From the NCBI GenBank assembly GCA_020635255.1, contig JACKAC010000001.1, positions 372,001-436,000 of the forward strand: a stretch of 64,000 nt of DNA, read 5' to 3'. Below are positions 8,714 to 18,066 of this stretch, in pieces. The first letter of the stretch is position 1, and every line of letters begins with the position of its first letter. The translations under genes were made by a program, and so were the position numbers. The notes beneath the pieces are model-generated. The model was not told where the DNA came from, searched no databases, and saw nothing but the letters and a program-made list of their open reading frames with translations. Source of the DNA: Ignavibacteriales bacterium (lineage in GTDB: Bacteria > Bacteroidota > Ignavibacteria > Tepidaquicellales > Tepidaquicellaceae).

Positions 8714-8787
8714 GGGCGATTAGCTCAATTGGCTAGAGCACCTCGTTTACACCGAGGGGGTTATAGGTTCGAGTCCTTTATCGCCCA
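8714..8787 (+). tRNA. tRNA-Val (anticodon TAC)
   Basis: A 74-base cloverleaf. The acceptor arms GGGCGAT and ATCGCCC pair fully with discriminator A. The D arm is GCTC/GAGC. The anticodon stem CCTCG/CGAGG encloses loop TTTACAC with anticodon TAC, and the T loop is TTCGAGT. The 3' CCA is not encoded. The T stem ATAGG/CCTTT contains one T-T mismatch. A promoter and a terminator flank it, so it is a single-gene unit. Confidence 0.93.
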
Positions 8788-8804
8788 CTAACCTAAGCCG
8801 TCAC

Positions 8805-8839
8805 GTTCGAAGTTCGTCATACGCTTCGAACATTTTTTT
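8805..8839 (+). terminator. Rho-independent terminator after tRNA-Val
   Basis: A perfect stem GTTCGAAG/CTTCGAAC (8805-8812 with 8824-8831) is followed by A and a run of T. It ends the tRNA transcript but lies only 21 bases before livM. Confidence 0.8.
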
Positions 8840-8860
8840 ATATGAAGCATTTCTTCGCTC

Positions 8861-9907
8861 ATGAAGAATTACATCATTTTCGCCACTGCTATTCTGGCGG
8901 TATTTATAATAAATCTCTTCTCCGACTCGATCGATCCTTATTATCTTACGATAATAATTTTCATCGGGATCAATATTATACTTGCGACCAGCCTAAATCT
9001 AATTAATGGGTACACCGGGCAGTTTTCATTGGGGCATGCCGGCTTTATGGCTATCGGTGCATACACCTCTGCTGTTATATACTGCTACTTTGCTCCCTTC
9101 TTTATAGGTACATTCGGCGAGGGTTCTTTTGGAAATTCCATTACCTTTATTATAATGCTTATTATAGGGGGAACCGCTGCTGCTATCGTCGGTCTATTGG
9201 TTGGTATCCCGTCCTTACGCTTAAAAGGTGACTACCTTGCTATCGTTACACTGGGATTCAGTGAGATAATCAGGGTGATTATACAGGGAATGGATCTGAT
9301 TGGTGGCGCACAGGGATTTAGAGGTGTGTACATTTATCAAAACGGTACAAAGAGTCTTAACATGGTGCCTGAGCTTACCGATATGCCTAACAAGTTTTAC
9401 GCTATAGAAGGATTCACTAATTTCTTCTGGGTATTTCTTTTGGCGATCCTGTGTATTTTTGTAATTGGTAATATGATTAATTCAACCTATGGGAGAGGAT
9501 TCCTTGCTGTAAAAGATGATGAGATCGCTGCCGAGGCAATGGGAATCAATACGACAAAGTTTAAAGTGACAGCTTTTGTGACAGGTGCATTCTTTGCGGG
9601 AATAGCCGGCACTCTATTTGCGTTTTTCAATAAGTACATAAACCCCGAAGATTTTAACTTCCTGCGCTCGGTTGAGATCGTAGTGATGGTTATACTTGGT
9701 GGAATGGGAAGCATGATAGGGGTGATAATAGCCGCTATTATACTGACAATACTACCGGAACTATTACGTCAGGTGGCGGAATACAGAATGATAATATATG
9801 CACTCTTATTGATAATAATGATGTTGCTGCGCCCACAGGGATTATTTGGTGTAAAACTCAGGCCGGGCAAAAAACAAAAAAAGAAATCCGATGCCGAAGT
9901 TACTTGA
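8861..9907 (+). CDS. livM: Branched-chain amino acid ABC transporter permease, LivM-type
   Basis: Inner-membrane permease of the hydrophobic amino acid uptake family, 348 residues with about nine to ten hydrophobic segments. The family signature LINGYTGQFSLGHAGFMAIG (47-66) is visible, as is the cytoplasmic coupling loop AVKDDEIAAEAMGINTTKFK. It normally pairs with LivH and a periplasmic binding protein, but neither is next to it here. It overlaps livG by 17 bases. No clear ribosome binding site or promoter fits in the 21 bases after the tRNA terminator, so expression may rely on read-through. Confidence 0.88.
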   Translation: MKNYIIFATAILAVFIINLFSDSIDPYYLTIIIFIGINIILATSLNLINGYTGQFSLGHAGFMAIGAYTSAVIYCYFAPFFIGTFGEGSFGNSITFIIMLIIGGTAAAIVGLLVGIPSLRLKGDYLAIVTLGFSEIIRVIIQGMDLIGGAQGFRGVYIYQNGTKSLNMVPELTDMPNKFYAIEGFTNFFWVFLLAILCIFVIGNMINSTYGRGFLAVKDDEIAAEAMGINTTKFKVTAFVTGAFFAGIAGTLFAFFNKYINPEDFNFLRSVEIVVMVILGGMGSMIGVIIAAIILTILPELLRQVAEYRMIIYALLLIIMMLLRPQGLFGVKLRPGKKQKKKSDAEVT

Positions 9908-10685
9908 GATAAATAATGTTACGATGAAGTTTGGCGGACTTACTTGCGTGGACAGACTTTCTACTCATGTGGGGGACGGTGAGCTTATTGGTATGATCGG
10001 ACCAAACGGCGCAGGAAAGACGACCGTTTTTAATATGATCACTGGCGTCTATGACCCTACCGAGGGTGATATTTTGTTTAAAGGAGAAAGTGTTGTTCCC
10101 AAAAAACCTTTTGAGGTTTCGGCAATGGGCATAAGCAGAACTTTCCAGAATATACGGCTTTTCCCTACACTTTCATTGAGGGATAATGTAAGAGTATCTT
10201 TCGGCAAAGATCTTAAAGCAGGTTACTTTACATCTATAATCAGGCCACCCGGCTTTAAACGTGAAGAGAAAGATATTGAAAAGAAGATCGATGAGCTTCT
10301 GGAAATGTTTAATCTTCTCGATGTAGCAGGTGAATATTCCAACTCGCTCCCGTACGGAGACCAGCGCAAGCTGGAAATCGTAAGAGCGCTTGCTACGTCA
10401 CCGCAATTGCTTCTTCTCGATGAACCTGCCGCCGGTATGAATCCTGTCGAGAAGGTAGACCTAATGAACCTCATTAAAGAGGTGAAAGAAAAATTTAAAC
10501 TTTCCATATTGCTTATCGAGCATGATATGCAGGTTGTGATGGGTATCTGTGAACGGATATTCGTTCTTGATTATGGTGAAAAGATAGCGGAGGGTCTTCC
10601 TCAGGAGATACAGAAAGATCCTAAAGTTATCGAGGCATACTTGGGAGATACAACTACAACAGCTGGAGGTGATGGCGATGCTTAA
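9891..10685 (+). CDS. livG: Branched-chain amino acid ABC transporter ATPase, LivG-type
   Basis: Cytoplasmic ATPase subunit of 264 residues. The Walker A loop is GPNGAGKTT, the signature is the LivG-typical LPYGDQRKLE, Walker B is LLLLDEPAAGMNP, and IEHDM holds the switch histidine. It starts inside the end of livM (17-base overlap) and its last codons contain the ribosome binding site of livF, so livM-livG-livF is one translationally coupled operon. Confidence 0.9.
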   Translation: MPKLLEINNVTMKFGGLTCVDRLSTHVGDGELIGMIGPNGAGKTTVFNMITGVYDPTEGDILFKGESVVPKKPFEVSAMGISRTFQNIRLFPTLSLRDNVRVSFGKDLKAGYFTSIIRPPGFKREEKDIEKKIDELLEMFNLLDVAGEYSNSLPYGDQRKLEIVRALATSPQLLLLDEPAAGMNPVEKVDLMNLIKEVKEKFKLSILLIEHDMQVVMGICERIFVLDYGEKIAEGLPQEIQKDPKVIEAYLGDTTTTAGGDGDA

Positions 10686-11385
10686 GATCGAAAATCTAAA
10701 AGTGAACTACGGTGCCATCAATGCCATAAAAGGTATTAACGTAAATGTCGAGGAAGGATCGATAGTTACACTCATTGGTGCGAATGGAGCGGGAAAAACA
10801 ACGATACTTCGAACGATTTCCGGTCTTGTGAAAGCCGATTCCGGCACGATTAGATTCCAGGATCAGGATATAACCAATACTAAACCCAATAAGATCGTGC
10901 AGATGGGTATTAGCCAGGCGCCCGAGGGCAGATTAATATTTTCCAATCTTACTGTGAAGGAAAATCTGGAAATGGGTGCATATACCAGAAAAGATACCAA
11001 TAATATTAAGGATGACCTTGAATTCCTGTTTACGCTATTCCCGCGTCTTAAGGAAAGGCTCAAACAGCTTGGCGGGACGCTCAGCGGGGGCGAACAGCAG
11101 ATGCTTGCTATATCCAGAGCGCTAATGTCTAAGCCGAAGCTATTACTGCTTGATGAACCGTCGCTAGGTATTGCGCCTATTCTTGTAAAGACTATCTTTG
11201 AAAAGATAGTCGCACTCAACAAAGCAACCGGCGTCACAATATTACTTGTGGAGCAGAATGCGAACCTGGCTCTGGCCAGCGCCCATTACGGCTATGTTCT
11301 GGAAACAGGGAAGATTATTCTTGAGGGAAGCGCAAAGGAGCTTGCTCAGAATGAAGAAGTTAAAAAAGCATATTTAGGAGAATAA
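10678..11385 (+). CDS. livF: Branched-chain amino acid ABC transporter ATPase, LivF-type
   Basis: Second ATPase subunit of the Liv system. Walker A is GANGAGKTT, the signature is LSGGEQQM, Walker B is LLLLDEPSLG, and the switch is VEQN. The start chosen is ATG 10678 (MLKIENLK), because GGAGG at 10665-10669 stands eight bases before it. GTG 10669 and ATG 10672 are in frame but overlap or crowd that site. It overlaps livG by eight bases. The product is 235 residues, as usual for LivF. Confidence 0.9.
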   Translation: MLKIENLKVNYGAINAIKGINVNVEEGSIVTLIGANGAGKTTILRTISGLVKADSGTIRFQDQDITNTKPNKIVQMGISQAPEGRLIFSNLTVKENLEMGAYTRKDTNNIKDDLEFLFTLFPRLKERLKQLGGTLSGGEQQMLAISRALMSKPKLLLLDEPSLGIAPILVKTIFEKIVALNKATGVTILLVEQNANLALASAHYGYVLETGKIILEGSAKELAQNEEVKKAYLGE

Positions 11386-11395
11386 AATAAATACA

Positions 11396-12550
11396 ATGAA
11401 ATACGCAGAAAGAATGTCAAATCTTGGTACCGAAACGGCGTTTGAGGTACTGGCAAAAGCAAAGAAACTTGAAGCCGAAGGGAAAAATATAATTCACCTT
11501 GAGATTGGTGAGCCGGATTTTCCTACTCCCAAAAATATATGTGATGCTGCGATTAAATCTCTACAGGCGGGCGATACACATTATACTCCTTCGAATGGCA
11601 TCCTAGAGCTTCGCTCGGCTATAGCTAACTACATGACAAAAACCAGGGGAGTCGAGTTCGATGCGGACGAAGTAGTAGTTACTCCGGGAGCTAAGCCGAT
11701 TATGTTTTTTGTTATTCTTGCTCTTATTGGGAAAGGCGATGAGGTCATTTATCCTAATCCCGGTTTCCCAATTTATGAATCCATGATAAACTTTGTCGGA
11801 GGAACCCCCGTTCCGATCAAGCTGGAAGAAGAAAGAGGGTTCGCATTCGACCCGGAAAAATTGAGGGAACTGATCAGCAATAAGACAAAGTTATTGATTA
11901 TTAACACTCCACAGAATCCAACAGGCGGTATTCTGACAAAGGAAGATATCCAGAAAATTGCAGAAATAATAAAGGATACAGAGATAATTGTATTGAGTGA
12001 CGAGATATACAGCAGGCTTATTTTTGAAGGCGAGCATTTTAGTATTACACAGGTTCCCGGGTTTAAGGAGAGAACAATAATCCTCGACGGTTTCTCAAAA
12101 TATTATTCGATGACCGGCTGGCGCGCAGGATATGGTGTGATGGAGAGGGAACTTGCCACGAAGATATCCCGCTTGATGACGAATAGCAACTCATGCACTA
12201 ACGCTTTTGTACAAAAGGCTTGCATCGAAGCACTTGAGGGACCTCAGGATGCTGTAGACGAAATGAGAGAGGAATTCCGCGCGCGAAGGGAAATACTTGT
12301 TGAGGGGCTTAATACAATCCCCGGTTTCTCATGTATTATTCCAAAAGGTGCTTTTTATGCATTCCCAAATATATCAAAGACAGGATACAAATCATCCGAA
12401 CTAAATGACCATCTTCTATACAATGCAAATGTAGCGGCGCTTTCCGGAACTGCATTCGGTAAATACGGTGAAGGTTATCTGAGGTTTTCTTATGCAAACT
12501 CACGTGAAAATATTAAGGAAGCTATAAAAAGGATAAAGGATGTTCTCTAA
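11396..12550 (+). CDS. Class I/II PLP-dependent aminotransferase (aspartate aminotransferase-like)
   Basis: Cytosolic fold-type I aminotransferase of 384 residues. The N-terminal arm, NTPQNPTGG, the DEIYS segment and the PLP lysine in GFSKYYSMTGWRAGY place it with AspC/Tyr-type aminotransferases of subgroup I-gamma. It follows livF by ten bases and is probably co-transcribed with livMGF. This links it to amino acid uptake or turnover, although the amino donor cannot be read from sequence. Its stop overlaps the end of the convergent gene by four bases. Confidence 0.88.
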   Translation: MKYAERMSNLGTETAFEVLAKAKKLEAEGKNIIHLEIGEPDFPTPKNICDAAIKSLQAGDTHYTPSNGILELRSAIANYMTKTRGVEFDADEVVVTPGAKPIMFFVILALIGKGDEVIYPNPGFPIYESMINFVGGTPVPIKLEEERGFAFDPEKLRELISNKTKLLIINTPQNPTGGILTKEDIQKIAEIIKDTEIIVLSDEIYSRLIFEGEHFSITQVPGFKERTIILDGFSKYYSMTGWRAGYGVMERELATKISRLMTNSNSCTNAFVQKACIEALEGPQDAVDEMREEFRARREILVEGLNTIPGFSCIIPKGAFYAFPNISKTGYKSSELNDHLLYNANVAALSGTAFGKYGEGYLRFSYANSRENIKEAIKRIKDVL

Positions 12551-13188
12551 AACCTCACGCCGATAGAGAAGTAATAATATTCCCACGAAGGAATGTCTTT
12601 GTCCTTCTCCTTCATCGTCTGTGAGAGAAAAGTAAAACCGTTTTTTAGAGCGAAATTTAATATGCCGTTAAGAACCTTATCAGTTATGGTAAAGTAATTA
12701 ACGGCATTTTCTATTGCTGCCAGGCTGAGTGTTTCTAATAGTAATGAAGGTATGTTCTCTTTTATTTTTTCTAAGGGGATATAGACATGTCTTTTCCTTA
12801 TTGCATATATACTGACTCCTTCAAAAGGTTTTATAAACATATCAGGCGCTACATAAAGATCTACTCTGTTATTATATAGTCCCCCGAATTTTATGTTACC
12901 GTTTAACGACTTGATAGGATTAAAGTGAAATTCTTCCTTCCGCTCCCTTTTTGTAAGCGACTCACTAAGTGTATTGGTCATTTGGTCCCGGTAATTTAAA
13001 AATCCCTTTTCCTTTTCGTTATCTGTGTCGAGTGCTTTATTTTTTAATAATGCTTTCTTTTGAGCGTTGGATTCAGTATGGCTAATCTCATTTCCTTCCT
13101 CAGACACATTTGAAGGGATCCGTGGTTGTGTACAGGCTTCGCCATAAAAGAATATGAAACCTGTCAATATAATTATTGAAAGCTTCAC
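12547..13188 (-). CDS. Hypothetical secreted protein or lipoprotein
   Basis: A 213-residue protein I do not recognise. A short hydrophobic signal (SIIILTGFIFFY) precedes Cys19 in a loose lipobox (YGEAC), so it is probably exported and perhaps lipid-anchored. After that comes a hydrophilic acidic stretch (about 25-90), then a region alternating hydrophobic strands that ends SFSIGVRF-like (YYFSIGVRF), a terminus typical of outer-membrane beta structure. The start is GTG at 13188. It converges on the aminotransferase gene with a four-base overlap. Confidence 0.6.
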   Translation of the reverse strand: MKLSIIILTGFIFFYGEACTQPRIPSNVSEEGNEISHTESNAQKKALLKNKALDTDNEKEKGFLNYRDQMTNTLSESLTKRERKEEFHFNPIKSLNGNIKFGGLYNNRVDLYVAPDMFIKPFEGVSIYAIRKRHVYIPLEKIKENIPSLLLETLSLAAIENAVNYFTITDKVLNGILNFALKNGFTFLSQTMKEKDKDIPSWEYYYFSIGVRF

Positions 13189-13334
13189 CTTGTGAGATTT
13201 GTTTTTACGGGAGTTCGCTAAAAGGGGGCATATACAATGCTATCTAAGTGTAGGGAATTCAATTTCAAAAGTAAAGAGGTAAATGAGTGTGCTTAGAATA
13301 TTTTACATTAGGATTATTTGAAGTATATTGAGCA

Positions 13335-13502
13335 ATGGTTGATTGGGATGACATATGGGACCCGGCTTCATGCCTCATTTGCACTATTGTGGGATATAAA
13401 AAAGATGAACCTGCAACATGGAAAACTTTTGTAGGGTTGATTCTTTTTTTTATTGGGCTCATTCTTATCATGACGATTCTCGCTATTATAATTAACCACT
13501 AG
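13335..13502 (+). CDS. Small membrane protein with CxxC motif (55 residues)
   Basis: A short open frame from ATG 13335 to TAG 13502; an in-frame TGA at 13329 fixes the start. The N-terminal half is soluble and aromatic/acidic (MVDWDDIWDP) with CLIC at 13-16, a CxxC pair. Residues 31-53 form one strong hydrophobic helix (LILFFIGLILIMTILAIII) ending in NH. This layout is far from random and looks like a single-pass small membrane protein. No homologue is recognised. The ribosome binding site is weak, so expression is uncertain. Confidence 0.5.
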   Translation: MVDWDDIWDPASCLICTIVGYKKDEPATWKTFVGLILFFIGLILIMTILAIIINH

Positions 13503-13627
13503 ATAATTTTAGCACTTATAAGGTTTTTCATTTGTATTTTCCCCCTTTATTCACTTCTAATAAAAATTTAAATTGACTATTATACATCATTAACTTTACC
13601 GTTTAATCGACGGATTATTAGTTACTT

Positions 13628-16234
13628 ATGAGTAAATTTATCCTCATTGTAATACTGATTATTGCCGGTAATTTATATTCGCAAACCATACCGGAGCCGG
13701 AACGTGAAAGAACTTACGACGTTAAGCATATTTCTATGGATTTACGTTTTAACTGGGACGAAAAAAAGGTTATTGGGATGGTTACCACTACAATTGCTCC
13801 TCTCTCAAATGGAATGACTTCCTTTGAAGTAGATGCGATTGCGTTTGACATTATTGGTATTGAACGGGTTTCTAACTCTAACTTTGATGGTGTCCCTCAA
13901 AAGTTAATGGATCTTCCACTAAGGTATGACTATGATGGAAAAAAAATTGAAATATATTTACCTGAATCTATAAACAAGGATGACTCTTTTGAGTACGTGG
14001 TTATGTATTCCTGCAAACCCCAGCGTGGATTGTATTTCATTTACCCGACAGAACTTAATCCCTCCTTGCCATACCAGATATGGACGCAGGGAGAGAGCGA
14101 GAATAATAAATACTGGCTCCCTATCTATGATTATCCAAATGACAAAACAACGACTGAAATGTATATCACCGTTGACGATAAGTTCACAACCTTATCCAAT
14201 GGCTGTCTTGATTCGGTTTATGCGGGAGCTGATGGAAAAACAACTTACCATTGGATACAGGATAAACCGCACTCTACTTACCTCATTATGCTTGGTGTTG
14301 GAGAGTGGGATATCGTAAAAGATTATGCTGACGGACTCGAAGTAATGTCCTATGTTGATAAAGATCGTCTCAGCGACGGTGAATACGCCGTGCGAAACAC
14401 TGCTGAAATGGTGAAATTATTCAATGATAAATTTGGCTACATTTATCCTTGGGCTAATTATAAACAGGTCATTGTAAAAGATTTTATTTACGGTGGTATG
14501 GAAAATACCACCGCTACCGTTCTAAACGAAAGAACCTACTACGACCCCGATATCGAAAATGATTATGGAGCTGATAACCTTATATCACATGAACTCGGGC
14601 ACCAATGGTGGGGTGATCTTATTACTTGTCGTAATTGGTCCGAGCTTTGGCTTAATGAAAGCTTCGCAACATTTAGCGCGGCGCTATGGAATGAAGCATA
14701 CAAAGGGAAAGATGAGTATGATTACTACCTCCTTCGCAATAGCGATGATGCAATGAAAGTTGATTCCACAAAAAAGCGTTTGCCAGTATGGGAAGGCTTT
14801 GGAGATATTACCGAAAACACATACGATAAAGGCTCCGTAATGATTAACTCTTTCCGGCACGTGCTTGGCGATTACCTCTTCTTCGCTTCTTTATCTACAT
14901 TCCTGCATGATAATGAATTTAAACCTGTTGAAACTCAGGATTTCATTGATGCAATAAATAAGACCGTCAACGCCGATCCTAATCTTGATCAAATGCCTAA
15001 GGACTTTACCTGGATGGTTGACCAGTGGATCTGGAAAGCCGGCTACCCGGAGTTTGAAGTATCACACTCATACAATAAGAATTCAAAGGAGGTGGTGCTT
15101 AACATTAAGCAGGTACAGAAAACTGACACTCTTACGCCGTCATTCCAGGTTCCGGTTGATGTTCGCATTTATGGACAGGGCAATGACACGATTGTTCCGA
15201 TCTTCATTTCGGGTTCTGACATAACATGGACGATTCCTTTCCCTGTTCAGCCTGAGTTCGTCCAGTTCGATTACGGAAATAAGATAATGGACAAGACAAT
15301 ATATGTGAAGTTTAAGGAAGTATTTAGCTCGCTGGATAATAATAGGAAAACCGTTTATTATAACCCGGTTCTTCAGTTTAAGAATAGTGAGAACGCTATT
15401 GATAGGATAATGGCAATTAGAAGGGAAGCGAATGAATTAATTTTGCCTTCTCAAATTAAAAATATTAGAGGCTATGATTTTAATGATTATAAAGTATTTT
15501 ATGAGGACAAATTTTGGGGAACAAGAAAGGAAGCTATTGATTTTTATACTTTTTTGATGACGAATCCGAATATTAAATATAAAATTTTACCAAAGAACAT
15601 AATAATTGTGGACGGTAAGAAAGAATCTGGCTTTAAGCAAATTTTCGATTTCATCCGCACCAAATACAACACCGAACCAAACTCCCGAGTCAAACGCGCT
15701 ATGCTCGCTGCACTCGGTAAGTCAAAAGATAAAGAGGACATTAAGTTCATCAAAGATGCCATCGCATCCGCCACCAACGAATACATAATCTCCGACGGCA
15801 TCAAAGCTCTCGGGGAAGCGCTTCCGAAGGAGCAGGTTTACGATGCTGTCATGCCGTATATTTTTAAACCGTCCCACCGATGGATAATTACAAATGCCGT
15901 TGTCGAAGTTCTCGACAGCGCCGATAACGGCGCGCCTGACCCGCGTATAAAAGACGCACTAATTAGCGTCGCATTCGGTAAAGATATCGAAAGCCGTACA
16001 AGAACCAAAGCTCTTACTGCGTTACTCGATTACGCAAAAGACCCTGAAGTTATGGAACTTGCGAAGCGGTATGTGGATTATAATTTTAGGGAGACCAAGC
16101 AGGCTCTGATAAAACTGCTCGGCAGATCGGGAGATAAATCTCTCATCCCGTTCCTTCAGGAGATGAACGGAAAAACGACGGATACTTCGATCAATAAATC
16201 CATCGAAGATGCAATAAAAGAATTGAACGGATAA
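13628..16234 (+). CDS. M1 family metallo-aminopeptidase with HEAT-like C-terminal region
   Basis: Secreted zinc aminopeptidase of 868 residues with a signal peptide (cut near NLYSQ, residue 19). The GGMEN substrate loop is at about 289-293 and the zinc site HELGH at 321-325, with the third ligand Glu344 18 residues later (WLNESF), all intact. The last roughly 200 residues form repeated helical pairs resembling HEAT repeats (for example VKRAMLAALGKSKDKED). It removes N-terminal residues from peptides outside the cytoplasm. It heads a group with the lipoprotein, glycosyltransferase and nitrilase genes that follow closely. Confidence 0.9.
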   Translation: MSKFILIVILIIAGNLYSQTIPEPERERTYDVKHISMDLRFNWDEKKVIGMVTTTIAPLSNGMTSFEVDAIAFDIIGIERVSNSNFDGVPQKLMDLPLRYDYDGKKIEIYLPESINKDDSFEYVVMYSCKPQRGLYFIYPTELNPSLPYQIWTQGESENNKYWLPIYDYPNDKTTTEMYITVDDKFTTLSNGCLDSVYAGADGKTTYHWIQDKPHSTYLIMLGVGEWDIVKDYADGLEVMSYVDKDRLSDGEYAVRNTAEMVKLFNDKFGYIYPWANYKQVIVKDFIYGGMENTTATVLNERTYYDPDIENDYGADNLISHELGHQWWGDLITCRNWSELWLNESFATFSAALWNEAYKGKDEYDYYLLRNSDDAMKVDSTKKRLPVWEGFGDITENTYDKGSVMINSFRHVLGDYLFFASLSTFLHDNEFKPVETQDFIDAINKTVNADPNLDQMPKDFTWMVDQWIWKAGYPEFEVSHSYNKNSKEVVLNIKQVQKTDTLTPSFQVPVDVRIYGQGNDTIVPIFISGSDITWTIPFPVQPEFVQFDYGNKIMDKTIYVKFKEVFSSLDNNRKTVYYNPVLQFKNSENAIDRIMAIRREANELILPSQIKNIRGYDFNDYKVFYEDKFWGTRKEAIDFYTFLMTNPNIKYKILPKNIIIVDGKKESGFKQIFDFIRTKYNTEPNSRVKRAMLAALGKSKDKEDIKFIKDAIASATNEYIISDGIKALGEALPKEQVYDAVMPYIFKPSHRWIITNAVVEVLDSADNGAPDPRIKDALISVAFGKDIESRTRTKALTALLDYAKDPEVMELAKRYVDYNFRETKQALIKLLGRSGDKSLIPFLQEMNGKTTDTSINKSIEDAIKELNG

Positions 16235-16249
16235 AAAGAGGATATTTAA

Positions 16250-17203
16250 ATGAGAAAATTATGGATTGTAATGCTGGTGTTATTGAGTGCAGCGCTTTTT
16301 TCATGCACAAAAGAAAGTGATGAAATAAGCGAGAATAAAAAGGACACAACACTAAAGAATTCTGCAGGCATTACTGCCGGCGGCATGGAGTTTAAAGTTG
16401 AATATAACACCCCGCGTCGGGTATATTCGATAGACAATAAAGATCTCGATAACGACGGTGATGATGAAATAATAGTCCTGAGCGTGGATAAAGATGAAGC
16501 CGGCGATCAGTATATGGACTATTACAATTTTGATATGATGCAGGTGTTCACGATGGATTCTGCGCGAAAGAATTTCGTTAAAATATCGACTGACACTATC
16601 GATTACGGTGAGGAACTTATCTATGAAGACCTTGAGAAAAATTTCAAATACCAGCTTCTTGTAAAGACCAATACCGGCGGTAACGATGTGTATGCCTCTA
16701 AGGGAATGTTCGTCTATGACCTTAAGCCGGATAATAAGCTTGAAATGATTAAATATATGGAGCTGGGTGATCCTGAGATCAAAGATCTGAACTCTGACGG
16801 CAACAAGGAGATCGTTGTCACTAATTCATACTGGGGTATTATGCCGAGACCGGATATAATCTACTATACGAGCGATATATACGGAATGGAGGGTGGAGAA
16901 TTAAAAAGAAAGAATGGGGAGTTCAAAAAATACTATGATGAGAAGATTGACGCTGCGCGAAAAAGATACGACGACGAGAAATCCCGCTTGCAAAAGGGTG
17001 AAAAGATAAAACCGTCCGAATATCCGCTTTATGCTGCCACTGTAGAGATGTTTGTCAATTATATGTCGGCTGAAAACAACCCCCCAATAGCCGCATTTTG
17101 GAATTCGGAGAAGGATTTTATTAAAAAGAATATTTCGGAAGAGCAATATACAGATCTCGAAAACTTTGTTACGAGGATTACTCCCGTTGTCGAAAACTTA
17201 TGA
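16250..17203 (+). CDS. Hypothetical lipoprotein with calcium-loop-like repeats
   Basis: A 317-residue protein with a clear lipoprotein signal: hydrophobic residues 4-15 and lipobox ALFSC with Cys19. The mature part contains two acidic loops, DLDNDGDDEI and DLNSDGNKEI, of the kind found in FG-GAP/VCBS-type beta-propeller blades that bind calcium. The C-terminal third is charged and helical. The function is unknown. It lies 15 bases after the aminopeptidase gene and probably shares its transcript. Confidence 0.65.
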   Translation: MRKLWIVMLVLLSAALFSCTKESDEISENKKDTTLKNSAGITAGGMEFKVEYNTPRRVYSIDNKDLDNDGDDEIIVLSVDKDEAGDQYMDYYNFDMMQVFTMDSARKNFVKISTDTIDYGEELIYEDLEKNFKYQLLVKTNTGGNDVYASKGMFVYDLKPDNKLEMIKYMELGDPEIKDLNSDGNKEIVVTNSYWGIMPRPDIIYYTSDIYGMEGGELKRKNGEFKKYYDEKIDAARKRYDDEKSRLQKGEKIKPSEYPLYAATVEMFVNYMSAENNPPIAAFWNSEKDFIKKNISEEQYTDLENFVTRITPVVENL

Positions 17204-17212
17204 TGAAATAAT

Positions 17213-18061
17213 TTGAGTAAAGCTCTTTCAATAGTCATTGTTACGTGGAATAGCGGTGATGAAATAATTAACTGTCTGGAATCCATTTTTATGGAGGATC
17301 AGCCTGACCGTGAAGTGACAATTGTTGATAACGCTTCCTCCGATAATACAAGGAAGATCCTTGATGGATATAAGGATAAAGTGAGAGTTATTTTAAATGA
17401 GACTAATACCGGCTACACAAGAGCATGCAACCAGGGGATCGAAGCTTCAACCGGTGAGTTTGTTCTTTTGTTAAATCCGGATACGCGTATTATTGGAAAT
17501 GCTCTTGAGGAGTTAGTTTCGTTCTTAAGCCGCCATAAAACTGCCGGAGCGTCTGCTCCCCAGCTTTTAAATGAAGATATGAGCATCCAGCATTCATGTA
17601 GGACACTTCCTACTTATTGGGATATGTTTTGTGAGATGTCGCTGTTATCCGCTATCTTTTCTAGGAGTCCGGTTTTCTCGCGATGGAAGATGGGCTACTT
17701 CGACCATGACTCTATGCGGGAGGTCGAACAGCCTATGGCGGCGGCATTGCTTATTAGAAAAAGTACGCTCGATAATATCCGCAATATGGATGAAAGGTAT
17801 CTAATGTTTTTCAATGACGTGGATCTTTGTAAAAAAATAATTGACGGCGGAGAGAAAATAATGTTCTACCCGGGATCTCGTATCATTCACGCAAAAGGAA
17901 AAAGTGTTTACAAAGATCACAAAAGAATGATCGGTATATGGAATGATGACTGCCTGAAATATTTTAAAAAACATCATAATAATTTTATACTGTATCCGCT
18001 ATTAGCTCTGGGGATACGTTTCACCGGATTTTTTAGAATGTTATTTGCAAAATCAAAATAA
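17213..18061 (+). CDS. Family 2 glycosyltransferase
   Basis: A 282-residue GT-A fold transferase related to rhamnosyltransferases. It opens SIVIVTWNSGDEI, followed by VDNASSDNT, NTGYTRACNQGI and the nucleotide-sugar site LLLNPDTRI; FFNDVDLCKKI holds the later acidic motif. It probably adds a sugar to a cell-surface glycan at the inner face of the membrane. The start is TTG at 17213, forced by an in-frame TGA at 17204. It follows the lipoprotein by nine bases and precedes the nitrilase gene by five. Confidence 0.85.
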   Translation: MSKALSIVIVTWNSGDEIINCLESIFMEDQPDREVTIVDNASSDNTRKILDGYKDKVRVILNETNTGYTRACNQGIEASTGEFVLLLNPDTRIIGNALEELVSFLSRHKTAGASAPQLLNEDMSIQHSCRTLPTYWDMFCEMSLLSAIFSRSPVFSRWKMGYFDHDSMREVEQPMAAALLIRKSTLDNIRNMDERYLMFFNDVDLCKKIIDGGEKIMFYPGSRIIHAKGKSVYKDHKRMIGIWNDDCLKYFKKHHNNFILYPLLALGIRFTGFFRMLFAKSK

Positions 18062-18066
18062 TATAA

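Noticed and set aside
13265..13471. 68-codon reverse frame opposite the small membrane protein
   Set aside because: It has a poor composition without hydrophobic or conserved pattern; the forward 55-residue frame on the same DNA is far more protein-like.
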